Origin: Tahibacter sp042701255
Lineage (GTDB): Bacteria > Pseudomonadota > Gammaproteobacteria > Xanthomonadales > Rhodanobacteraceae
NCBI RefSeq assembly: GCF_042701255.1
Contig: NZ_CP170554.1
Coordinates: 3,782,001 to 3,846,000 of the forward strand
Length of the DNA stretch: 64,000 nt
Direction of reading: 5' to 3'
Part shown: piece after piece, positions 57,502 through 64,000 of the stretch
How positions within the stretch are numbered: the first letter of the stretch is position 1
Layout of the letters: each line of letters begins with the position of its first letter
Position numbers and translations under genes: made by a program
The notes under the pieces: generated by a model
What the model saw: only the letters and a program-made list of their open reading frames with translations
What the model was told of the DNA's origin: nothing
The model's database searches: none

Positions 57502-57665
57502 CGCGCCGCGTCCTTTCTTCTCGGCGCCGGGGCATCGTTGCTACCATCGCCGCTTCGACGGCCCGGCGCCGGCGTTCCCGATCGAATCCGCGTCCCGCTC
57601 CGGGCGGCGCCGTTCCGGGCGTCCGCGCGGGTCTGCGTCAATCCGCTTTCGGGGGCAGTCAGGGG

Positions 57666-58850
57666 ATGGAATCGCTATACCGGCGTGTGCGCGAGCTCGA
57701 TCCCAAGGCCGCTGCCGATGTGCTGCACGATGAAAGCGATGCGACCGTAGCGGCCGTGCTGGCCCAGCTCAATCCGGGCCAGGCCGTGGAGATCCTCGAG
57801 GAATTTCCGCCGACCCGGCGCGAGCGCATCGCCGCGGCCGACAGCGCCGGCGAACAGTGGCTCGAAGACGTGGCCTGGCCCGAGTCCAGCGTCGGCCGGC
57901 TCATGGAAAAGCCCAATGCGGTGTTCGCGCCGGGCACGCGCATCCACGAAGCCGTCGATGCGCTGCGCGAAGCGGTCAAGCAGACCCTGATCACCTATCT
58001 CTACGTGCTCGACAAGCACGATCGTCTCGTCGGCGTCGTCGCGTTCCGCGAACTGCTGTTCGCCGATCCGAACGACACCCTGGCCGACGTGATGATCGCC
58101 TCGCCGTTCTCGCTGCGCGGCGACATGGACCTCATCGACGCGATGCATGCGGTCGTCACGCGCCACTATCCGGTCTATCCGGTCTGCGACGCCGAAGACC
58201 GCCTGATCGGCGTCGTGCGCGGCTCTGTGCTGTTCGAACAGCAAACCTTCGCGATCAGCGCCCAGGCCGGTGCGATGGTCGGTGTCGAGAAAGAAGAGCG
58301 CGCGGCCACGCCGTGGCAAAGCTCGTTGAAATTCCGCCATCCCTGGCTGCAGCTGAACCTGTTCACGGCCTTCATCGCCGCGGCCACGGTCGGCCTGTTC
58401 CAGGACACGGTCAACCGCATCGTGCTGCTCGCGATCTTCATCCCGGTGCTGTCGGGCCAATGCAGCAATACCGGCTGCCAGTCGCTGGCCGTGACCCTGC
58501 GCGGCATGACCCTGGGCGAAGTGCGCAGCGCGCAGGCCGCCGCACTGATGGCCAAGGAGGCCTTGCTCGGCTTTCTGAACGGCGCGCTGACCGGACTCGT
58601 CGCGGCGATCGCGATGTACGTCATGGCGCAGCTGCAGCACCACCCGCAGCCGATCGCGCTGGCCCTCATCACGTTCGTGGCGATGACCGCGAGCTGCGCG
58701 ATCTCGGGCGTGGCCGGCGCCGCCGTGCCGCTGGTGCTCAAGCGCCTCGGCGCCGATCCGGCCACGGCCTCGAGCATCTTCCTGACCACGGCCACCGACG
58801 TCGTCAGCATGGGCCTGTTCCTCGGCCTTGCGGCGGTGTTCGTCGCCTAG
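57666..58850 (+). CDS. mgtE: Magnesium transporter MgtE with short N-terminal domain
   Basis: 394 residues; most MgtE proteins have about 450. The N-terminal regulatory domain is cut down to about 75 residues (LDPKAAADVLHDESDATVAAVLAQLNP, still with MgtE_N character), then two CBS domains (VGRLMEKPNAVFAPGTRIHEAVDALRE; LADVMIASPFSLRGDMDLIDAM) and five membrane helices with the pore motif QCSNTGCQSLAVTLRG. It imports Mg2+ gated by cytosolic Mg2+. AGGGG abuts the ATG, an unusual spacing, so the start is not fully certain. Confidence 0.92.
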   Translation: MESLYRRVRELDPKAAADVLHDESDATVAAVLAQLNPGQAVEILEEFPPTRRERIAAADSAGEQWLEDVAWPESSVGRLMEKPNAVFAPGTRIHEAVDALREAVKQTLITYLYVLDKHDRLVGVVAFRELLFADPNDTLADVMIASPFSLRGDMDLIDAMHAVVTRHYPVYPVCDAEDRLIGVVRGSVLFEQQTFAISAQAGAMVGVEKEERAATPWQSSLKFRHPWLQLNLFTAFIAAATVGLFQDTVNRIVLLAIFIPVLSGQCSNTGCQSLAVTLRGMTLGEVRSAQAAALMAKEALLGFLNGALTGLVAAIAMYVMAQLQHHPQPIALALITFVAMTASCAISGVAGAAVPLVLKRLGADPATASSIFLTTATDVVSMGLFLGLAAVFVA

Positions 58851-59059
58851 CCGCCGTATCGCGACCAGCCGGCGAATGATTCCGGGGTTTTCGCCCCGGT
58901 GCGCCGCTCGCCCGCGTCCGTACGTTGCGGCTCGCTCCCGTCGTGGCGCTCTGCTGCGCCGCCGGCCCTCGTTCGCGCAACGTCGATGCTTACACCGCAG
59001 CACACGCTGCCGTCAGAAGTCGGCTAACCCGGTTCCGCGCCCCGCCCGATCGCCGCGGC

Positions 59060-60043
59060 TCAGCCGCGCAATCCGAACCAGCGTCGCGGCAGCAGCAGCT
59101 TCAACGCGCGCTCGGCGCTCTTGCGGCGCAGGCCCGGCTCGCGCAGACCGCGCCAGATCGGTCCCAGCCATTCGCGCCGCGGACGGTCGAGGATCGCGCT
59201 GCGCGCATCGGCCTCGATGCGGTAGAGCCGCACGACGCGCTGCGCGAGCGCGCGCCGCGGCGGGCTCAGCTCGGGCAGACGGGTGATCGCCGCCTCGATG
59301 TCGTCGGCGACGTCGCGATACATGCGCACGGTGCGTTCGTAGCGGCGGCGGAAGCGCTGCGGCGTCTCGTCGTGGCGCGCGAACAGCCAGCTGCCGAGGC
59401 CCTCGGGGTTCTGCCGATAGTCGATCAATGCCTGATCCAGACACAGTCCGCGGCCCAGCAGCGCGGCGCGCACGGTCAGGATGTTGTCCTCGGCCGAGCC
59501 GCGCAGCGGCCCGAAGCGCTCGAACACTTCGCGGCGCAGCGCGAGGCTGGCGCCGAGCAAGGTGACGAGCTTGCCGGCGCGCACGAAGTAGTCGAGGCCG
59601 AACTGCGCCGGCATGTGCCGCACGCCCTGACGCAGCGGCCGGCCCTGCAGATCGATCTCGTCGACGACCGAGCCCAGCGCGTAGACATCCGGATTCGCGT
59701 CGAACGCGGCCAACGTCGCAGCCACGCGCTGCGGCCGCGCCAGATCGTCGCCAGCCATGATCACGAAGATGCGCCCCTGCGCCAGCGCGAACAGCTCGCT
59801 CAGGTGCGCGGATACGCCGCAGTTCTGTGCGCATTGACGCACGCTCACGCGATGCGGACCTGCATAGCCGGCCAGGTGGCGCTGCGCGACGGCGAAAGTG
59901 TCGTCGGGCGAGCAGTCGTCGGAAACGATGATTTCGCAGGGAACGGTTTGCGCGAGCGCGGCGTCGATCGCCGCGACGATGGTATCGGATGCACGGTAAG
60001 CGATCAGCAGCACGCTGACGGCAAAGTCGGGGGAGGTACTCAT
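59060..60043 (-). CDS. Family 2 glycosyltransferase
   Basis: 327 residues. GT-A fold: VSVLLIAYRASDTIVAAIDAALAQTVPCEIIVSDDCSPDDTF and the metal/nucleotide-binding GDDLARP at about residue 118. A C-terminal helical, Arg-rich tail (WRGLREPGLRRKSAERALKLLL) follows. It transfers a sugar from a nucleotide donor to an unknown acceptor. No other polysaccharide genes are adjacent. Confidence 0.9.
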   Translation of the reverse strand: MSTSPDFAVSVLLIAYRASDTIVAAIDAALAQTVPCEIIVSDDCSPDDTFAVAQRHLAGYAGPHRVSVRQCAQNCGVSAHLSELFALAQGRIFVIMAGDDLARPQRVAATLAAFDANPDVYALGSVVDEIDLQGRPLRQGVRHMPAQFGLDYFVRAGKLVTLLGASLALRREVFERFGPLRGSAEDNILTVRAALLGRGLCLDQALIDYRQNPEGLGSWLFARHDETPQRFRRRYERTVRMYRDVADDIEAAITRLPELSPPRRALAQRVVRLYRIEADARSAILDRPRREWLGPIWRGLREPGLRRKSAERALKLLLPRRWFGLRG

Positions 60044-60145
60044 GCGCTCAGGGGGAAGCGGCAGGCGGCGCGCATTTTATACGCGCTACCCGCCGCGCAC
60101 GAGCCGGCTTGCGAGGTTCGCAGCCGCAAGGCCAGACTGCGCCCC

Positions 60146-60979
60146 ATGCCCGCCGCCCTGCCCCTGATCGACAGCCACTGCCATCTCGATGCGCCGGAAT
60201 TCGCCGCGGACCGAAGCGCGGTGATCGCCCGCGCGCGCGCCGCCGGCGTGGTCGCGCAGGTGATACCGGCGATACGCGCGGCCGACTGGCCCGCGCTGGC
60301 GGAGTTGTGCGCCGGCGAAGCCGGCCTGCACGCCGCCTATGGCCTGCACCCGCTGTACCTGGCCGAGCACGTCGACACGCAGTTGCAGGAATTGCGCGAA
60401 TGCCTGGCGGCCGGCGGCGCGGTCGCCGTCGGCGAATGCGGCCTGGATTTTTTCGTCGAAGGCCTGGACCCGTCTCTGCAGCGGCATTTCTTCCGCGGCC
60501 AGCTTGCGCTGGCGCTGGAATTCGACCTGCCGGTCATCGTGCATGCGCGGCGCGCGGTCGAGGAAGTCATCCATACCCTGCGCGACTACCCCGGTCTGCG
60601 CGGCGTCGTGCACAGCTATTCCGGCAGCGAGGAACAGGCGCGCCAGCTCTGCCGTCAGGGCTTCCTGCTCGGCATCGGCGGACCGGTCAGCTATTCCCGC
60701 GCGCACCGGCTGCGGCGCGTCGTCGCCGAAATGCCGCTGGAGCATCTGCTGCTCGAAAGCGATGCGCCGGATCAGCCGCTGGCCGCGCAGCGCGGAGAAC
60801 GCAACGAGCCGGCCAGCATCGCCGCGGTGCTCGACGAGATCGCGGCGCTGCGGCCGGAATCGCGCGAGACCATTGCCGCGGCGACCACGGCCAACGCGCG
60901 CCGCCTGTTCAATCTTTCAGCGGACGCAGCGGCGGCGCCGGATCGGGCTTCTTCTTCCAGCGCGCCAGCAGCAGGGTGA
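60146..60979 (+). CDS. TatD family metal-dependent hydrolase
   Basis: 277 residues, TIM-barrel amidohydrolase. Metal ligands visible: DSHCHLD at the start, GECGLDFF, VIVHARRA, VVHSYSG, and LLLESDAPDQPL. Members are 3'-5' DNA/RNA exonucleases or deoxyribonucleases active on damaged DNA. The last 71 bp overlap the tail of the convergent DUF6116 gene; residues from about 255 on (DAAAAPDRASSSSAPAAG) are low-complexity and lie in that overlap. Confidence 0.93.
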   Translation: MPAALPLIDSHCHLDAPEFAADRSAVIARARAAGVVAQVIPAIRAADWPALAELCAGEAGLHAAYGLHPLYLAEHVDTQLQELRECLAAGGAVAVGECGLDFFVEGLDPSLQRHFFRGQLALALEFDLPVIVHARRAVEEVIHTLRDYPGLRGVVHSYSGSEEQARQLCRQGFLLGIGGPVSYSRAHRLRRVVAEMPLEHLLLESDAPDQPLAAQRGERNEPASIAAVLDEIAALRPESRETIAAATTANARRLFNLSADAAAAPDRASSSSAPAAG

Positions 60980-61139
60980 CCAGGGCCAGCAGGATCTCAT
61001 CGACGAACGGCACCAGATCCGGCACGAGCAGGTCGACGACGAACAAGGTCGCGGTCAGCAGCAGCAGGCGCGGAAAACGCAGGCGTTCGGCAAAGCCGAG
61101 CAAGGGACCGAACATCAGCGAGCGCAGCGAACCGGACAT
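60909..61139 (-). CDS. DUF6116-like small membrane protein
   Basis: 76 residues: a short cytoplasmic start, hydrophobic segments LLLLTATLFVVDLLVPDL and VDEILLALVTLLLARW, then a basic tail KKKPDPAPPLRPLKD. This is the shape of DUF6116 proteins seen beside tatD and tcdA in Lysobacterales. It converges with and overlaps the end of tatD by 71 bp. Function unknown. Confidence 0.72.
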   Translation of the reverse strand: MSGSLRSLMFGPLLGFAERLRFPRLLLLTATLFVVDLLVPDLVPFVDEILLALVTLLLARWKKKPDPAPPLRPLKD

Positions 61140-61407
61140 GGGCGCAATCCCTCGAATGCAGCGAATCTGCGGCTCGCAGTATGGGGACCGCCGCGTCCGG
61201 CACAAGGGAAAGAACGCGTGCCGGCGGCGCGGTGCCGGTGCCCTGCGGCGCCGCCGGGTCGCTTCCCGGCCCAGCCGTTTGCCCTGACGAATCCGCCAAA
61301 CGTTTGCGCAGCAAGCGTTTGGCCTCGGCTGGAAAGCCCTCGGAGCAGGCGCCGGATTCCGGTGTCGCACGCCGCTGCGACACAGAACGGCACGATCGGA
61401 ACGCGAT

Positions 61408-62202
61408 TCAGTCCCCGGCGCGCGCAGCGAGCAGCCGTTCGATGGCCTTGCCGGCCGCGACGAAGCCGAAGCTCGCGGTCACGTGCACGGCCGCGCCGAG
61501 GCCGCTGCCGCAGTCCAGGCGCAGGCTGTCCTCGCCGGCCGGCCGCGTGCCGCAGACGCTGCCGTCGGCCTGCGGGTAGCGCACGTTCTCCAGCGAGAAC
61601 ACGGCCGGCACGCCGAAGTAACGGTCGCGATTGCGTGGAAAATGGAAATCCTGGCGCAACTTCTTGCGGATCAGCGACAGCAGCGCGTCGTGTTCGGTGC
61701 GCGAGAGATCGCGCACCTGGATGCGCGTGGGATCGATCCGTCCGCCGGCCGAACCGACGACGATCAGCGGCAGCTTGCGCCGCCGGCACCAGGCGATCGT
61801 CTCGACCTTGACGCGGAAGCTGTCGCAGGCGTCGAGCACGAGGTCGTAGCCGCGGTCGAGCAGCTCGCCCAGGTTGGCCGGGGTCAGGAAGCTCGCGACC
61901 GTGTGCAGGCGGATCTGCGGATTGATCGCGCGCGCGCGCTCGGCCAGCACCTCGACCTTGGCCCGGCCGTACTGGCCGTCCAGCGCGTGCAGCTGGCGAT
62001 TGGTGTTGGACACGCAGACATCGTCGGCGTCGATCAGGGTGAGCTCGCCGACGCCGCTGCGGGCCAGCGCCTCCACGCTCCAGGAACCCACGCCGCCGAC
62101 ACCGACGACGGCAACGTGCGCGGCAGCCAGGCGATCGAGCGCGCCACGGCCATACAAACGGTCGACGCCGCCGAAGCGGGCCGAAAGAACGGAATCGGAC
62201 AT
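61408..62202 (-). CDS. tcdA: tRNA threonylcarbamoyladenosine dehydratase
   Basis: 264 residues. E1-like enzyme that uses ATP to cyclise t6A37 in tRNAs to ct6A. N-terminal RFGGVDRLYG, nucleotide-binding VVGVGGVGSWSVEALARSG, DADDVCVSNTNRQLHAL, and VLDACDSFRVKVETI are the TcdA/CsdL landmarks. Length is typical. Confidence 0.95.
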   Translation of the reverse strand: MSDSVLSARFGGVDRLYGRGALDRLAAAHVAVVGVGGVGSWSVEALARSGVGELTLIDADDVCVSNTNRQLHALDGQYGRAKVEVLAERARAINPQIRLHTVASFLTPANLGELLDRGYDLVLDACDSFRVKVETIAWCRRRKLPLIVVGSAGGRIDPTRIQVRDLSRTEHDALLSLIRKKLRQDFHFPRNRDRYFGVPAVFSLENVRYPQADGSVCGTRPAGEDSLRLDCGSGLGAAVHVTASFGFVAAGKAIERLLAARAGD

Positions 62203-62378
62203 GCGCGGATTCTAGCAGCCGCACCGCATCGGCCGGGCCGCGCGGCGACGGTCGCCGGCGATTGCCGTCGTCTGCCGCGAGCCACACCGTGACCGCCGAT
62301 CCGGATACCGGCCGGCCGCGGCCATGGCAGCACCCGTTTGCGTCCATTACCCTTGCGTCTTTGCCTGTCGGGAAATCC

Positions 62379-62768
62379 ATGCGCTCGTTGCTGATCCTGC
62401 TCGCCGGCCTGCTGATCGGCGCCCTCGTCGCGTTCAGCGCGGCCAACTCCCTGCACCAGCGCAACGCCTGGCCGCGCGGCGTCATGAACACCCTGCAGCA
62501 TCATCTGGCCGAGCTGCGCCGCCTGCAGCGCAGCAACGACTGCGGCGCCGCGCGCAGCGCCGTGCATTTCCGCCGTCTGGCCGAGACCGCCGCCGACATC
62601 GTGCCGTCCCACCCGGATCAGCCTGCGGACTTCGCCGAGCAGGCCCGCCGTTTCGCCGATGCCGGCGCCCGCCATGCGGCCGAGCCGCCGGTCGACTGCC
62701 GCACGCTGGACCAGGCGCTGCAGCAGACCGGCGAGGCCTGCCAGGGCTGCCACCGCGATTACCGCTAA
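62379..62768 (+). CDS. Small membrane-anchored c-type cytochrome
   Basis: 129 residues. An N-terminal hydrophobic segment (LLILLAGLLIGALVAFSAANSL) is followed by a helical domain (VMNTLQHHLAELRRLQRSNDCGAA) and a C-terminal haem-binding CQGCH motif (ETGEACQGCHRDYR) near the end. A four-helix bundle with CxxCH at the extreme C-terminus is the layout of cytochrome c-prime/c556 proteins, but the N-terminal anchor and short length make the exact class uncertain. Periplasmic electron carrier or sensor. Confidence 0.75.
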   Translation: MRSLLILLAGLLIGALVAFSAANSLHQRNAWPRGVMNTLQHHLAELRRLQRSNDCGAARSAVHFRRLAETAADIVPSHPDQPADFAEQARRFADAGARHAAEPPVDCRTLDQALQQTGEACQGCHRDYR

Positions 62769-62792
62769 ACGCTTGATTCACGCGGAAGCGGG

Positions 62793-62810
62793 GCCCCGGA
62801 ATGCCGGGGC
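62793..62810 (+). terminator. Hairpin after the cytochrome gene
   Basis: GCCCCGG-AATG-CCGGGGC, a 7-bp G/C stem 25 bp after the stop codon. No T-run follows, so it is only a possible terminator. Confidence 0.4.
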
Positions 62811-62954
62811 GCAGCGCGCGCGGCCGCCGCGGCCGCTACAGCTGTTCACCGCGATGCAGAGCGCGCACTCGCCCCATATTCACGCAATTCCACTAGTATC
62901 GAAGCCGTTTCCCAGACCGGGCGCTACCGACGACGGCGCCATCCGCGGGCGCGC

Positions 62955-64000
62955 ATGACTACGAGTGAGGCCATCCATACCGCCAGCCGCCGCCTGCACG
63001 GAATACCGCGGCTCGCCTGGTGGCAGCTCAAGCGCGCGTGGCGTCGCTTCGAGACCACGATCTTCACGCGCGCCCGCTATTCCGAACCCAAGATGCGCTG
63101 GATGGGCGCGCTCGGCGTGTTCGGCTTTCCGACCTATTACTTCGTCTGGGCCAAGCTGCTGCCGCAGCCCTACGAAAGTCTGAGCCTGCGTCTGTTCGGC
63201 TCGCTGCTGTTCCTGCCGCTGATGCTGGTCAGCTTCTGGCCCAATCGCCTGCGCGCGTGGCTGCCGCTGTACTGGTATCTGGCGATGACGTTCGCGCTGC
63301 CGTTCTTCTTTTCCTACATGCTGCTGCAGAACGGCGGCACCGTGGCCTGGCTGCTGTCGCACCTGATCTCGGTGTTCCTGATGGTCATGCTGTTCGACAT
63401 GGGCAGCTTCATCGTGACCGGCCTGATCGGCACCCTGCTCGCCGTGTTCGCCTACCTGCTCGCGCCGGCGCATCCGCTGGCGGGCGCGGCGTTGCTGGCC
63501 TACTCGCCGGTCTGGGCCTTCGCGATCATCTCCGGTTCGGTGTTCAGTATTTCGCACAGCATGAGCAACCAGGCGCGCATCGACGCGATCATCGCCGCGA
63601 CCAACAACATCGCCCACGAGCTGCGTACGCCGCTGGCCTCGGTACGCATCGCGACCCAGGCCGTGGACCGCTTCCTGCCGCTGCTGGCCGACTCGCACCG
63701 CCGCGCGGTCGAAGCCCGCCTCGACGTACCCGAGCTGCGCGAATCGCAGCTCGTGCGCCTTTCCAAGGCCATGGAGACCATAGGCCGCGAGGTCGAGCAC
63801 GCCAACACCGTCATCGACATGCTGCTGGTCGCTGCACGCCCGATCGGCAACGTGCAGGTCGAGAACGTCTCGGCGCTGGAATGCCTGCACGAAGCGCTGG
63901 ACCGCTATCCGTTCGGCTCGCAGCACGAGCGCAGCCGCGTCTCGATCGGCACGACCGACGACTTCCAGTTCGTCGGCTCGCGCCTGCTGCTGGTCCATGT
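62955..64000 (+). CDS. CqsS-like sensor histidine kinase (N-terminal part, continues past window)
   Basis: 348 residues in the window, no stop. Six predicted membrane helices (about 48-195) open with EPKMRWMGALGVFGFPTYYFVW and PQPYESLSLRLFGSLLFLPLM, then LPLYWYLAMTFALPFFFSYMLLQNGG; this is strikingly like the autoinducer-binding membrane domain of Vibrio CqsS (GWMGMLGFPAYYFIW, PQSYENLGLR, FCLPFFFAFMML). Next comes a HisKA domain with H221 in NIAHELRTPLASVR, and the start of the catalytic domain. Full proteins of this class carry a receiver domain further on. CqsS senses alpha-hydroxyketone signals (CAI-1); the ligand and partner synthase here are not in view. Confidence 0.85.
   Translation, partial: MTTSEAIHTASRRLHGIPRLAWWQLKRAWRRFETTIFTRARYSEPKMRWMGALGVFGFPTYYFVWAKLLPQPYESLSLRLFGSLLFLPLMLVSFWPNRLRAWLPLYWYLAMTFALPFFFSYMLLQNGGTVAWLLSHLISVFLMVMLFDMGSFIVTGLIGTLLAVFAYLLAPAHPLAGAALLAYSPVWAFAIISGSVFSISHSMSNQARIDAIIAATNNIAHELRTPLASVRIATQAVDRFLPLLADSHRRAVEARLDVPELRESQLVRLSKAMETIGREVEHANTVIDMLLVAARPIGNVQVENVSALECLHEALDRYPFGSQHERSRVSIGTTDDFQFVGSRLLLVH

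Overview
The window is about 64 kb of GC-rich DNA (roughly two thirds G+C, strong GC3 bias) from the chromosome of a gammaproteobacterium. Gene order points to the order Lysobacterales (Xanthomonadales). The run dapB-carA-carB-greA, then rpfE-like/recJ and prfB/lysS, is the framework of the Xanthomonas rpf region, and SDHAF4-sdhCDA-sdhB-sdhE-ygfX-lolCD is also arranged as in that order. Two exported proteins end in a shared LQSFS(I/V)D tail and a third ends in a DFE-type tail; my inference is a Rhodanobacteraceae-like genome, not proven from sequence alone. No tRNA, rRNA, phage, IS or CRISPR locus was seen.

Layout. 1-5.4 kb: sbcB, a DUF2461 protein, two lower-GC orphan genes, then ppiC-type lipoprotein/bolA/yciI. 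5.4-31 kb (rpf-like framework): an exported DUF11-like protein and an O-antigen-ligase-like protein coupled to lysS; two secreted ankyrin paralogues; prfB with its classic programmed frameshift plus an extra unexplained indel; a tailed secreted protein; recJ and rpfE-like gene; a giant hybrid sensor/AraC-type regulator; greA-carB-small exported gene-carA; dapB; then a lipid module (fatty acyl reductase, acyl-CoA-binding protein, TetR regulator). The DSF genes rpfF, rpfC and rpfG are not between prfB and recJ. 31-45 kb: DUF2239, rpmJ followed by a tandem array of terminator hairpins, DUF1501/DUF1800 pair, agmatine-to-putrescine genes aguA-aguB, a TraB protein, a DUF349 protein, a tandem array of about 151-bp structured repeats, and comEC. 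45-54 kb: 7-bp satellite arrays, a second tailed secreted protein, lolD-lolC, ygfX-sdhE-sdhB-Mpo1-like-sdhA-sdhD-sdhC-SDHAF4 as one long minus-strand operon. 54-64 kb: ygfZ, a PhnD-like binding protein, a SleB-type hydrolase behind a long structured leader, VOC protein, mgtE, a glycosyltransferase, tatD, DUF6116, tcdA, a small c-type cytochrome, and at the edge the N-terminal part of a histidine kinase closely resembling the quorum-sensing receptor CqsS.

How the parts work together: pyrimidine/arginine (carAB), lysine/cell wall (dapB), polyamine (aguAB), respiration (sdh plus three maturation/assembly helpers SDHAF4, SdhE, YgfX), lipoprotein export (lolCD), DNA repair/uptake (sbcB, recJ, comEC) and translation (lysS, prfB, rpmJ) are all housekeeping. 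The accessory content is mostly exported proteins, signalling proteins and repeated DNA.

The most unusual signals are (1) the five-copy ~151-bp tandem array at 42.2-42.9 kb, each copy carrying a hairpin preserved by compensatory base changes; (2) the polyterminator after rpmJ; (3) the CqsS-like kinase in a genome segment with an rpf framework but no DSF genes; (4) the shared C-terminal tail on exported proteins. Four single-base frame disruptions in three conserved genes (prfB, DUF1800, DUF349) suggest residual indel errors in the assembly, or real lesions, and should be kept in mind.
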